Below, piece by piece: positions 8,472 through 18,319 of a DNA stretch of 64,000 nt (its first letter is position 1; the number at the start of each line of letters is the position of its first letter). This stretch comes from Aureimonas jatrophae. GTDB lineage: Bacteria; Pseudomonadota; Alphaproteobacteria; Rhizobiales; Rhizobiaceae. The stretch covers positions 62,001 through 126,000 of the forward strand of contig NZ_FNIT01000007.1 of assembly GCF_900104035.1 (NCBI RefSeq), given 5' to 3'. A program made the position numbers and the translations under genes. The notes beneath the pieces are model-generated. The model was given only the letters and a program-made list of their open reading frames with translations. It ran no database searches and was not told the DNA's origin.

Positions 8472-9080
8472 CTACTCGAAGATCGGCACGTGCGGCGCGG
8501 TCTCGCGCGGCAGCGCGCCGTTGAGGCGCGGATCGGGCGCGATCTCGATCTCCTGCGCGACCGGCTGGAACCCGGTGCGGCGATAGAAGTCCAGCGCGCG
8601 CGGGTGGTCGATCGTGTTGGTGTGGAGCCAGACGCGTCGGACGCCCTCGTGCGCGAAGGCACGGTCCAGCGCGACGTTCATCAGGCGGCGCGCGGCGCCG
8701 GTCCCCTGCAGATCGCGCGCGACGCCGAAATACTTGATCTCGCACGCACCGTCCTGCGTGAAGTCGAGCTCCAGAATGCCCTCGTCGCGGTCGTCCAGCC
8801 GGTAGGCATGCACCTCGGTCAGGGGCGAGGCGAGGATCGCGGCGAGCTCCTCGCGGCTCATGTAGAGGCGCGAGAACCAAAGGTGGTCGGCGCCTACGTG
8901 CCGATAAAGACGAAGATAGGCATCGACGTCGATGCCCGGACGCCGCTCGACCGAGCCTGCAAGGTCCAACGGTTCGGGTCGAGGCGCGGGTCGCGTTCGG
9001 CACTCCAGCGTCGTCGCGACCGCCGCGATCATGCCGCGCTCCACCGGTTGGAAGCGAGCCGGCGTTTGTGTGGCGTTCAT
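8472..9080 (-). CDS. GNAT family N-acetyltransferase
   Basis: 202 aa. I took the ATG at 9080 (MNATQTPARFQPVERG), which has a G-rich stretch upstream; the longer frame is arginine/cysteine noise. The acetyl-CoA loop reads VARDLQGTGAARRLMNVAL (Q/RxxGxG/A signature) and the C-terminal strand is ALDFYRRTGFQPV, both standard GNAT features. Substrate unknown. It diverges from the small plus-strand gene at 9187. Confidence 0.85.
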   Translation of the reverse strand: MNATQTPARFQPVERGMIAAVATTLECRTRPAPRPEPLDLAGSVERRPGIDVDAYLRLYRHVGADHLWFSRLYMSREELAAILASPLTEVHAYRLDDRDEGILELDFTQDGACEIKYFGVARDLQGTGAARRLMNVALDRAFAHEGVRRVWLHTNTIDHPRALDFYRRTGFQPVAQEIEIAPDPRLNGALPRETAPHVPIFE

Positions 9081-9186
9081 GCGTACCCCCCGCTGCCTGT
9101 CCCGTCCTGCCCATGGCATGGGACGGCAAACGGGGGAACCCCGAAGCCGAGCGGCATGTTGGTGACAAAAACCTGGGAGGTGTCGC

Positions 9187-9354
9187 ATGAGCCGACGACG
9201 CGAGGAGGATATCTCACCTGCCGAGGCCCAGAACACCGGGCCGTTCCACCGGTCTCCGCCGGGCCCGCCGGAGCGGCGCGATCCGTCTCCGGCCTCCGAT
9301 GCCGTGTCCCCCCTGCGCCCGGGCGGGGAAGCGGAAGCGCGAGACGACCTCTAG
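9187..9354 (+). CDS. Possible small proline/arginine-rich protein, 55 aa
   Basis: ATG at 9187 with an excellent ribosome binding site (GGGAGGTG, spacing 6) and a 55-codon frame to TAG at 9352-9354. The product begins MSRRREEDISPAEAQNTG and is proline-, arginine- and acid-rich, so probably disordered. No family recognised. It lies divergent from the acetyltransferase and convergent with the membrane protein at 9371, whose stop is only 17 bp away. The ribosome binding site is the main evidence. Confidence 0.45.
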   Translation: MSRRREEDISPAEAQNTGPFHRSPPGPPERRDPSPASDAVSPLRPGGEAEARDDL

Positions 9355-9370
9355 CCGGGCCGTCGCGATC

Positions 9371-9742
9371 TCAGCGGCGCGGACGCCGGTAGTCCGCGTC
9401 GCGGTCGAATTCCGGCGACGCGATGCCCTCGTCGCTGAGATTGTGGCACCAGGACTCGATCCGCTCCACGGACTGGATGTAGCGCGACTTGGTCGCGTAG
9501 AAGGCGATCTGCGCGGCGTAGATCAGCTGGATCAGGAACCAGGACGCCAGAACCGACAGGCCCATCTGCCACCCCGTCCCGCCGAGCGCCCAGGCCGTTG
9601 CGGCCGCCAGGGCGCCGATCACCGGCATGGCGACGAGAAGCGTCACGACATGGACGGGGCGTCCTGCGGACGAACGGTCGGCGACCGCATGGAAGCGGGC
9701 GCGACTTGGTTCGGTCACAAGGCTGGTCGAGTCCTGGCTCAT
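9371..9742 (-). CDS. Small membrane protein, two predicted transmembrane helices
   Basis: 123 aa, ATG at 9742 with AGGATC just upstream. Helix 1 is about residues 31-53 (VVTLLVAMPVIGALAAATAW) and helix 2 about residues 60-80 (GLSVLASWFLIQLIYAAQIA). The termini are polar; the tail DEGIASPEFDRDADYRRPRR is charged and probably cytoplasmic. No family recognised. A palindrome of the TCACCCG-TT-CGGGTGA type lies 78 bp upstream of its start and could regulate it. Confidence 0.7.
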   Translation of the reverse strand: MSQDSTSLVTEPSRARFHAVADRSSAGRPVHVVTLLVAMPVIGALAAATAWALGGTGWQMGLSVLASWFLIQLIYAAQIAFYATKSRYIQSVERIESWCHNLSDEGIASPEFDRDADYRRPRR

Positions 9743-9819
9743 GATCCTAGTCCGGTTTCAAGGGCAGGCGGGACATCCGCGGTCCCTTCGCACTTGCACA
9801 ACTAAGGGGTGTTTCGTCA

Positions 9820-9835
9820 TCACCCGTTCGGGTGA
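9820..9835. promoter_or_regulatory. Inverted repeat TCACCCG-TT-CGGGTGA, candidate operator
   Basis: Perfect 7-bp arms around a TT centre, between the membrane protein start (9742) and the end of the small HTH gene (9861). It has the same CCCG-TT-CGGG core as the palindrome at 10194, and both are preceded by TCATC. No T-run follows on either strand, so a regulator binding site is more likely than a terminator. Binding by the adjacent LuxR-type proteins is inference. Confidence 0.5.
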
Positions 9836-9860
9836 AGCGAGGTGGGATTTTTCGTCAAGG

Positions 9861-10115
9861 TTACTGCCGGGCGGTCGCCAGAAGGCGGATCACGAGCTCG
9901 GCTTGGCGGTTCGTCTGGGTCTTGGCGAAGAGCGCCTTGAGGTGCGTACGGGCCGTTTCGATGCTGATGCCGAGATGACGCGAAGCGTCCTGCAAACTCA
10001 TGGGCTTAAGCATCAGCACGGCGAGCCGCGACTCGGCCGGGGTCATGCCCCAGGCCGTCCGCATGTCCTCCACTGTCGGAAGTTCGACCTCCGATCTCCT
10101 CTGGCTTTCCTGCAT
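9861..10115 (-). CDS. Stand-alone LuxR-type HTH protein, 84 aa
   Basis: The ATG at 10115 (MQESQRRSEVELPTVEDM) has GGAGGG almost touching it; a TTG at 10142 in frame is an alternative without a ribosome binding site. Nearly the whole protein is one LuxR/GerE-like helix-turn-helix: LTPxES-like WGMTPAESRLAVLML, then the HTH DASRHLGISIETARTHLKAL. It closely resembles the C-terminus of the regulator encoded next to it (SQLGIRHETARSHLKSLFNK), so it is probably a duplicated, domain-truncated paralogue that may compete for the same DNA. No sensory domain is present. Confidence 0.75.
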   Translation of the reverse strand: MQESQRRSEVELPTVEDMRTAWGMTPAESRLAVLMLKPMSLQDASRHLGISIETARTHLKALFAKTQTNRQAELVIRLLATARQ

Positions 10116-10193
10116 CCCTCCGGAAGCGACCCTTCGACGCAAAAACTGGATAATGAAGTCTTACCTATACACGCATGAAGGGAGACTCGCTTC

Positions 10194-10244
10194 ATCCCCC
10201 GTTCGGGGGATATACCGAACGGTGGTTAATCACGTGAACGTGAT
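10194..10244. promoter_or_regulatory. Cluster of three palindromes upstream of the small HTH gene
   Basis: ATCCCCCG-TT-CGGGGGAT at 10194-10211, ACCG-AA-CGGT at 10214-10223 and ATCACGT-GA-ACGTGAT at 10229-10244 sit in the gap between the two HTH genes. They lie upstream of the small HTH gene start and downstream of the larger regulator stop. The first shares its core with the repeat at 9820. The region is AT-richer than its surroundings. Likely operator/promoter region for the small HTH gene. Confidence 0.5.
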
Positions 10245-10260
10245 AAAACGCGAGGTCGTG

Positions 10261-11394
10261 TCATTTTGTCCCAGACAGGAGACGCACGACGAGTTCGGTC
10301 TGGCCATGCGTCCCGGTCTTGTTGAACAGGGACTTCAGATGGGAACGCGCGGTTTCGTGGCGGATGCCGAGTTGCGAGGCGGCCTCGGCCAATGACAGCG
10401 GCTGGACCAGGAGCAGCGCGAGGCGCGTTTCGGCGGGCGTGAGATCGAAGGTCCGCGCCAGCGCCTGGGCGCCCTGCGGGCCGGCGTCCGTCCGCAGCGT
10501 CAGGACCACCGCCACCCCTCGATCCAGGTTGAAGGTCGGAAGGCCGCGTTGCACGGCGACGGCACTCAAACGCCACGGGGGACGACCGCCCACCCGTCGC
10601 AGGCGGATCGTCGGATCGTCGGATCCGGGCCGCACGCGGGCGGCAAGGGCGTCTGCGACGAACCGCTCGAAGCTCCCCTGGTCCTGCGCATGGGCGGCTT
10701 CGAGCCGCCCCCAGCGCGCAACCAGACCATCGCGCGCCGCCAGCAGGGCGTCCGCCGCCCCGTTCGTGCCGCGAACCCTCCCGTCGGGCCCGAGCGTGAT
10801 GACCGCGACGTCCAGCTGGTCGAGCGCGCTGGTCGTGGCCCGCAGCTCGGCGGTCGCCTGCCGGAGCCGGTCGCCGGCGCGAACGGCCCGGTTGACGGCG
10901 CGCGCCAGTAGGTCGAACTCCGCCTGCTCGCGAGAGGACGCCGCGCCCGCCGCGCGGTCTCGCCAGAACACGAAGGTCAACGTGCCGTCGTCGCGGTCCT
11001 GCAGGAACTGGGCAATCACGTGGTGGAAGCCCTGCGCCTCCTGCCAGTCGGCGACTAACTCGCGTTCCCCGACGGCGAGGGGGCCACGGCAGTCCGCCTC
11101 CGTAATGATGCGGCCGGGTTCCCGCAATTCGGGACGGTTCAGGTAGGGATTGCCGGCGGCATAGTGCTGGAAGTAGCTCTCGATCCAGCCGGCGCCGTAG
11201 TTCAGCATGTGACCGAACTCGGTCGGCGGCAAGCTCGGTGTCTCCGGCTGGCGGCTTTGCACGTAGATCGCGCCCGCAGCGGCGCGCGTGTGTTCAAGAA
11301 CCCGCTCGGTCACCTCGCGCCAGAGCGTGCCGTCGACGCTGGCCTCGCCGATCAGGTCCAGCGTTTCGCTCAGGTCATGGCGCATCAGACCCAT
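10261..11394 (-). CDS. LuxR-family transcriptional regulator with N-terminal sensory region
   Basis: 377 aa from the ATG at 11394 (GCGGGA upstream). The C-terminal 65 residues form a LuxR HTH (LTPAETRLALLLVQPLSLAE, then AASQLGIRHETARSHLKSLF). The N-terminal 300 residues carry no autoinducer-binding signature; residues about 190-310 (LDQLDVAVITLGPDGRVRGT and the following region) look PAS-like. The same architecture is common in alphaproteobacteria as orphan regulators. The neighbouring 84-aa HTH gene is a paralogue of its C-terminus. Target genes are unknown; palindromes on both sides of the small gene are candidates. Confidence 0.82.
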   Translation of the reverse strand: MGLMRHDLSETLDLIGEASVDGTLWREVTERVLEHTRAAAGAIYVQSRQPETPSLPPTEFGHMLNYGAGWIESYFQHYAAGNPYLNRPELREPGRIITEADCRGPLAVGERELVADWQEAQGFHHVIAQFLQDRDDGTLTFVFWRDRAAGAASSREQAEFDLLARAVNRAVRAGDRLRQATAELRATTSALDQLDVAVITLGPDGRVRGTNGAADALLAARDGLVARWGRLEAAHAQDQGSFERFVADALAARVRPGSDDPTIRLRRVGGRPPWRLSAVAVQRGLPTFNLDRGVAVVLTLRTDAGPQGAQALARTFDLTPAETRLALLLVQPLSLAEAASQLGIRHETARSHLKSLFNKTGTHGQTELVVRLLSGTK

Positions 11395-11590
11395 CTGTCC
11401 CGCCCGTTTGGTGTCGCCGCATCTCTTATCGTGCCATATGTTTCCTAACGAGGATCTTTCCCGGCTACCAGACTTCGAGACAATCCGAACGGTCGCGGGT
11501 CGGCGGGTGATGCCAATCTGTCAACCGTCGATCGCGGGAGTGCCGATGTTTGCGGTCGCCGCAGCGTCCGGTGCGCACCGGCCTTGTCAT

Positions 11591-11623
11591 GAAAAAGCCC
11601 GCGCCGGTCTCCCGGCGCGGGCT
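11591..11623 (-). terminator. Rho-independent terminator of rpsA
   Basis: On the minus strand AGCCCGCGCCGG-GAGA-CCGGCGCGGGCT is followed by TTTTC: 12-bp perfect arms with a tetraloop. It lies 44 bp after the rpsA stop codon. Confidence 0.92.
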
Positions 11624-11625
11624 CG

Positions 11626-11641
11626 TGTTTCACGTGAAACC
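11626..11641. other. parS-like centromere site 1
   Basis: TGTTTCACGTGAAACC: 15 of 16 positions of the symmetric ParB target TGTTTCACGTGAAACA, with a 14-bp perfect palindrome. Intergenic, between the rpsA terminator and the rpsA stop. ParB/Spo0J nucleates here for chromosome segregation. About 43 kb from the predicted origin. Confidence 0.85.
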
Positions 11642-11666
11642 CGGACGCCCGAGGGCGTCGCGCGGT

Positions 11667-13361
11667 TTACTCGGTGTCGCGCTTGTTCATCGCGGCGGCG
11701 AGGATGTCGCCGAGCGAGGCGCCGGAGTCGGTGGAACCGTACTGCGCGACGGCTTCCTTCTCCTCGGCGATCTGCAGCGCCTTGATCGACACGCCGACGC
11801 GACGCGCCTTCTTGTCGAACTGCGTGATGCGCGCATCGACCTTCTGACCGACCTGGAACTTCTCCGGGCGCTGGTCGTCGCGGTCGCGGCCGAGGTCGGA
11901 GCGACGGATGAAGGCCGACAGGTCGGTGTCCACGATCTGGACCTCAATGCCGCCCTCGTTCACGCTCGTGACCTCGCAGGTGACGATCGAGCCGCGGCGC
12001 ATCTCGCCGCTCTCGGCCGCGGTGGCGAAGCTGTCGCCGCCGACCTGCTTGATGCCGAGCGAAATCCGCTCCTTCTCGACGTCGACGTCGAGAACCTGGG
12101 CCCGCACCATGTCGCCCTTGTTGTACTCCTCGATGACCTGCTCGCCCGGACGGTTCCAGTCGAGGTCGGAGAGGTGCACCATGCCGTCGACGTCGTTCTC
12201 GAGACCGACGAACAGACCGAACTCGGTCTTGTTCTTGACCTCGCCCTCGACGATCGTGCCGACCGGGAACTGGTCGCGGAACGCTTCCCAGGGGTTCTGG
12301 AGCGTCTGCTTGAGGCCGAGCGAGATGCGGCGCTTGACCGGATCCACCTCGAGCACAACCACTTCGACTTCCTGCGAGGTCGACAGGATCTTGCCGGGAT
12401 GGACGTTCTTCTTGGTCCACGACATCTCGGAAACGTGGATCAGGCCCTCGATCCCCGGCTCCAGTTCCACGAAGGCGCCGTAGTCGGTGATGTTGGTGAC
12501 GCGACCCGTGACCTTGACGCCCATCGGGTACTTGACCCCGATGCCTTCCCAAGGATCGGCTTCCAGCTGCTTCATGCCCAGCGAGATGCGGTGCGTCTCC
12601 TGGTTGATGCGGATGATCTGGACGCGCACCGTCTGGCCGATCTGCAGGATCTCGGTCGGATGGTTCACGCGGCGCCACGCCATGTCGGTGACGTGGAGCA
12701 GACCGTCGATGCCGCCGAGGTCGACGAACGCACCGTAGTCGGTGATGTTCTTGACCACGCCCTCGACGACCTGACCCTCTTCGAGGTTCTGGACGATCTC
12801 GGAGCGCTGCTCGGCGCGCGACTCTTCGAGGACCGTGCGGCGCGACACGACGATGTTGCCGCGGCGCTTGTCCATCTTGAGGATCTGGAACGGCTGCGGC
12901 GTGTTCATCAGCGGGCCGACGTCGCGGATCGGGCGGATGTCGACCTGGGAGCGCGGGAGGAAGGCCACGGCGCCGTCGAGGTCGACCGTGAAGCCGCCCT
13001 TGACCTGGTTGAAGATCTGGCCTTCGACCTTCTCGCCGGCGTTGAACTTGACCTCGAGCTTGACCCAGCTCTCCTCGCGGCGCGCCTTGTCGCGCGACAG
13101 GACGGCCTCGCCCAGCGCGTTCTCGATGCGCTCGACATACACCTCGACGGTGTCGCCGACCTGAAGCTCGGTGGCGCGGCCGCCGAACTCCTTGAGGGCC
13201 ACGCGGCCCTCGACCTTCAGACCGGCGTCGATAACCGCCATGTCCTTCTCGATCGCGACCACGGTTCCCTTGACGACGGCGCCTTCGGCGACATCCTGCT
13301 CGTGGAACGAGGCTTCGAGAAGCGCGGCGAAATCGTCGCGCGAAACTGCTGCGTTGGACAT
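11667..13361 (-). CDS. rpsA: 30S ribosomal protein S1
   Basis: 564 aa from the ATG at 13361 (MSNAAVSRDDFAALLEASF), which has AGGAG at the right spacing. Six S1 OB-fold repeats can be followed, with the usual repeated phrases: VKNITDYGAFVDLGGIDGLL, VTNITDYGAFVELEPGIEGL and VKNKTEFGLFVGLENDVDGM. S1 binds mRNA leaders and delivers them to the 30S subunit; length matches alphaproteobacterial S1. Upstream on the same strand are cmk and aroA, the usual order. A strong terminator and a parS site lie at its 3' end. Confidence 0.98.
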   Translation of the reverse strand: MSNAAVSRDDFAALLEASFHEQDVAEGAVVKGTVVAIEKDMAVIDAGLKVEGRVALKEFGGRATELQVGDTVEVYVERIENALGEAVLSRDKARREESWVKLEVKFNAGEKVEGQIFNQVKGGFTVDLDGAVAFLPRSQVDIRPIRDVGPLMNTPQPFQILKMDKRRGNIVVSRRTVLEESRAEQRSEIVQNLEEGQVVEGVVKNITDYGAFVDLGGIDGLLHVTDMAWRRVNHPTEILQIGQTVRVQIIRINQETHRISLGMKQLEADPWEGIGVKYPMGVKVTGRVTNITDYGAFVELEPGIEGLIHVSEMSWTKKNVHPGKILSTSQEVEVVVLEVDPVKRRISLGLKQTLQNPWEAFRDQFPVGTIVEGEVKNKTEFGLFVGLENDVDGMVHLSDLDWNRPGEQVIEEYNKGDMVRAQVLDVDVEKERISLGIKQVGGDSFATAAESGEMRRGSIVTCEVTSVNEGGIEVQIVDTDLSAFIRRSDLGRDRDDQRPEKFQVGQKVDARITQFDKKARRVGVSIKALQIAEEKEAVAQYGSTDSGASLGDILAAAMNKRDTE

Positions 13362-13593
13362 TCGTTCTCCTAAAGGTCCCCAGGACGCGCCGGGCGCGGA
13401 TCGGGGGACGGGCGCCTTCGGTTCGTGTTGCGGATGCCGGATCGGCGGTCCCGTTCCGGCCGGAAGGGCGGGAACAAGCGGACGAGGCCTCCATCGGGAA
13501 GATCGTCCGCACTCGGCGCGAGGACCGGCCGGCGGCGGTGTCATGCGAATGCGGCCCGGCCGCCCGCTCCTGTGCGAAGCCGGCCGTCGAGCC

Positions 13594-14230
13594 TTACGGG
13601 ATCCTAGGTGGCGATGCGTCGACGATCGCGCAAGCCGCCCGGAACGCCGCTTCTATATCCAAGTCGCTGGTGTCCAGCAAGCGTGCGTCGCTGGCGGGGC
13701 GCAGCGGCGCGGTGCTGCGGCCGGAATCGCGCGCGTCGCGCTGGCGGACCTCATCGAGAATCTGCGCGTAGTCGACGCCCCGCCCCTTGGCCAGGAGCTC
13801 GTCGGTGCGCCGGCGCGCGCGCACCTCCGCGCTCGCGGTGACGAAGATCTTCACCGGTGCCTGCGGGCAGATCACGGTGCCGATGTCGCGGCCGTCCAGC
13901 ACGGCGCCGCCGGGGCGGCGGGCGAAGTCGCGCTGAAAGTCGGTGAGCGCCGTGCGCACGGACGGGTGCGCGGCCACGCGGCTCGCCCACTCGCCCGCCT
14001 CGTGGCCGCGCAAGGATCCGTCGTCGAGATGGCTCGGCACGAGCTCGCGCGCGAGCCGGCCCGCGGCCTCGGCGTCGTCTGGGTCGACGCCGCGCTCGCG
14101 CGCAAGCCGTCCCACCGCGCGGTAGAGGAGCCCCGTGTCGAGATAGCCGAGGCCGTAGTGCTCGGCGAGGCGCTTGGCGAGCGTGCCCTTGCCGGCGGCG
14201 GCCGGTCCGTCGATCGCGATCACGTAAGGA

Positions 14231-14238
<8 letters not shown>
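13594..14238 (-). CDS. cmk: Cytidylate kinase
   Basis: 214 aa. P-loop DGPAAAGKGTLAKRLA (residues 10-25), then YLDTGLLYRAV and the CMP-binding segment AVLDGRDIGTVICP and KIFVTASAEVRARRR. Phosphorylates CMP and dCMP in the cytoplasm. Its start overlaps the end of the upstream membrane-protein gene by 8 bp, giving the operon aroA-membrane protein-cmk, with rpsA 232 bp further on. Confidence 0.97.
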
Positions 14239-16146
<1,908 letters not shown>

Positions 16147-16179
16147 CTATCATGGACGCCGGGCCGGCCAAAGCGTCTT

Positions 16180-16208
16180 TTGACAAGCCCTGGCCGACGC
16201 CGTATGGG
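16180..16208 (+). promoter_or_regulatory. Predicted sigma-70-type promoter of the FYDLN protein gene
   Basis: TTGACA at 16180-16185, a 17-bp spacer and TATGGG at 16203-16208. The position, about 140 bp before the start at 16350, leaves a long leader. Confidence 0.55.
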
Positions 16209-16349
16209 ACCCGACCGATCCTGATCGAGTCCTCTGCGTGCCTGCGCGTCCCCTCCCGCGAAGGGCCCGGCACCCACCGCGATGGGCTTGGCCTCGGGTC
16301 TTGGCCGCGCGAAACTCTCCCAGGCGACCCCCACGAAGGCGACACACGA

Positions 16350-16772
16350 ATGGCAAAACCCGAACTCGGCACCAAGCGCGTCGACCCGGAAACGGGCCGC
16401 AAGTTCTACGACCTCAACAAGGACCCGATCGTCTCGCCCTTCACGGGCAAGGAGTATCCGCTCTCGTACTTCGAGACCGTGAAGGCGACGGCCTCGCGCG
16501 TGTCGCGCGCCGAGGAGCGCGAGGAGGAAGAGACCGAGGAGACCACGGAGGTCGCCGACGGCGACGAGGAGACCGTCTCGCTGTCGGAGGTCGAGGACGA
16601 CGAGGACGCGAACGCCAAGGGCTCCGACCTGCCGAACGTCGACGGCGACGAGGACGACGACGTGGCGGACGACGATAGCGACGACGACGACACGTTCCTC
16701 GAGACCGACGAGGACGAGGACGGCGACATGACCGACATCATCGGCGGCGGCCGCGAGGACGACGACGCCTGA
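16350..16772 (+). CDS. TIGR02300 (FYDLN acid) family protein
   Basis: 140 aa. The N-terminal 50 residues hold the conserved core MAKPELGTKRVDPETGRKFY then DLNKDPIVSPFTGKEYP, which defines this alphaproteobacterial family. The rest is an extremely acidic, probably disordered tail of Asp and Glu (for example the DEDDD and DDDSDDDDT runs). The family is nearly always next to aroA and the tRNA-Ala gene, as here, but its function is unknown. An acidic tail could bind basic proteins or metal ions; that is speculation. Confidence 0.92.
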   Translation: MAKPELGTKRVDPETGRKFYDLNKDPIVSPFTGKEYPLSYFETVKATASRVSRAEEREEEETEETTEVADGDEETVSLSEVEDDEDANAKGSDLPNVDGDEDDDVADDDSDDDDTFLETDEDEDGDMTDIIGGGREDDDA

Positions 16773-16807
16773 TCCGACGGGGGGACGCGCGGGCCGGATT
16801 TTTTAGC

Positions 16808-16836
16808 TTGCGCTTCCCCCCGGCATCGCATACCTA
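16808..16836 (+). promoter_or_regulatory. Possible promoter of the tRNA-Ala gene
   Basis: TTGCGC at 16808, 17-bp spacer, TACCTA at 16831-16836, followed by a 65-bp leader to the tRNA. The -35 is only moderate. Confidence 0.35.
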
Positions 16837-16901
16837 GCCGCCACACGACGACGGGGCCGCACCCAAGGGCCTTCGTCGGATGCCGCACCAGGGGCGGCAA
16901 C

Positions 16902-16977
<76 letters not shown>

Positions 16978-16986
16978 TGATTTCAG

Positions 16987-17024
16987 AAAAGACCGATATC
17001 CCAGACCGGATGTCGGTCTTTTTT
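16987..17024 (+). terminator. Rho-independent terminator of tRNA-Ala
   Basis: Arms 16987-17001 and 17008-17022 form a 15-bp stem with one G-T pair and a 6-nt loop, ending in a run of six T. Begins 10 bp after the tRNA. Confidence 0.92.
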
Positions 17025-17221
17025 GCGTCGGGGTGCCGGTTCGGGCCGCCGGTCCGACCCTTGCCGCGGGCCGGGCGTCCCGGTAGGGATGGCGGAAAGG
17101 GGCGCCGATCCGCGTTCCCCCCTGTTGCGGTTCGAGCACCGGCCCGCCGGCGGTTTTCCGGGGTCCCCTGCGCGTTCGTCCCGGAACCGGCGGTGGGCGT
17201 CGTTGCGTGAACGGAGTTCCC

Positions 17222-18271
17222 ATGCCCACCGATCTGTCGCCTTCCGATCCGGCGTCCCCCGACTTGTCGATCGTTGCGATCATCCCGCTCTACAACGGCG
17301 CCGAGTTCATCGAGCGCTCGGTGCGCACGGTGCTGGCCCAGACGCTTCTGCCCGACGAGTTCCTGGTGGTGGACGACGGCTCGAGCGACGGGGGCGCCGC
17401 GATCGTGGAGCGGCTGGCGGCCGAGTTCCCGCTGATCCGGCTCGTGCGCAAGGAGAACGGCGGACAATCCTCGGCGCGCAACCTCGGCGTCCGGGAGTCG
17501 CGCTCCGCCCTGATCGCGCTTCTCGACCAGGACGACGGCTGGCATCCCGACCACCTGGAGGAGTTGCGCAAGCCCTTCGAGGCGGACCGGCTGGAGCGGC
17601 TCGGCTGGGTCTACAGCGACCTCGACCATTGCGACCGCCACGCCCGGCTGAAGACGCGCGAGCTTCTCGCCAAGCTGCACCACGAGCACCCCAAGACGCG
17701 CCTCGCCGAGGCGCTGGCGGACGACATGTTCATCCTGCCCTCCTCCAGCCTGATCCGGCGCCGCGCCTTCGAGGCGGTGGGCGGCTTCGACGAGCGCCTG
17801 TCGGGCTACGAGGACGACGACCTGTTCCTGCGCCTGTTCCATGCGGGCTGGCGCAACGAGTTCGTGCCCAAGGCCCTGTCGTTCTGGTGCATCTATCCCG
17901 GCTCCACCTCGTTCACGCCGCGCATGGCGCGCTCGCGCCTCATCTACATGCGCAAGCTCGTGGAAACCTTCGGCGCCGACGAGAGCTGGGACACGAACCC
18001 GGTGAGCCACCTCATCGCGCCGCGCTTCCTGCGGCTGCTTCGCGGCGAGCTCGACCGCGCGGCCCGCACCAACAACGAGGCGCTGCACCGGCAGACCCTG
18101 GCCGACCTCGAGGAGGTCCTGCCGCTCCTGCCGCCCAACCACCGGCGCAAGATGCAGATGCTTCTCGCCACCAAGCGCAACATGCGCTTCAACCGCTGGA
18201 CGCGCCAGAACAACGTCGCGCGCTTCGTGCTCGGCCCCTGGCGTCTCCTGATGCGCCCGTTCCGGATCTAG
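17222..18271 (+). CDS. Glycosyltransferase family 2 protein
   Basis: 349 aa from the ATG at 17222 (GGAG upstream); a GTG 15 bp earlier lacks a better site. GT-A fold marks: VAIIPLYNGAEFIERSVRT, FLVVDDGSSDGG, the LLDQDDGWHP metal-binding acidic motif, and SGYEDDDLFLRLFHAGW as acceptor-side ED motif. No membrane helix, so it is a cytoplasmic enzyme transferring a sugar from a nucleotide-sugar to a polysaccharide, lipid or protein acceptor. It stands alone, so no pathway can be assigned. Confidence 0.92.
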   Translation: MPTDLSPSDPASPDLSIVAIIPLYNGAEFIERSVRTVLAQTLLPDEFLVVDDGSSDGGAAIVERLAAEFPLIRLVRKENGGQSSARNLGVRESRSALIALLDQDDGWHPDHLEELRKPFEADRLERLGWVYSDLDHCDRHARLKTRELLAKLHHEHPKTRLAEALADDMFILPSSSLIRRRAFEAVGGFDERLSGYEDDDLFLRLFHAGWRNEFVPKALSFWCIYPGSTSFTPRMARSRLIYMRKLVETFGADESWDTNPVSHLIAPRFLRLLRGELDRAARTNNEALHRQTLADLEEVLPLLPPNHRRKMQMLLATKRNMRFNRWTRQNNVARFVLGPWRLLMRPFRI

Positions 18272-18281
18272 GGGCCCGGCT

Positions 18282-18311
18282 GCGCCCCGCGCCGAAGCCG
18301 GGGCGCTTGTT
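18282..18311 (+). terminator. Hairpin terminator after the glycosyltransferase
   Basis: GCGCCCCG (18282-18289) pairs with CGGGGCGC (18299-18306), loop of 9 nt, then TTGTTT. It lies between convergent genes and could serve both strands, though a T-run is present only on the plus side. Confidence 0.6.
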
Positions 18312-18319
18312 TCCAACGT

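Noticed and set aside
10229-10244. ATCACGTGAACGTGAT as a fifth parS site
   Set aside because: It shares the CACGTG centre but matches only about 10 of 16 positions; better explained as a regulator palindrome.
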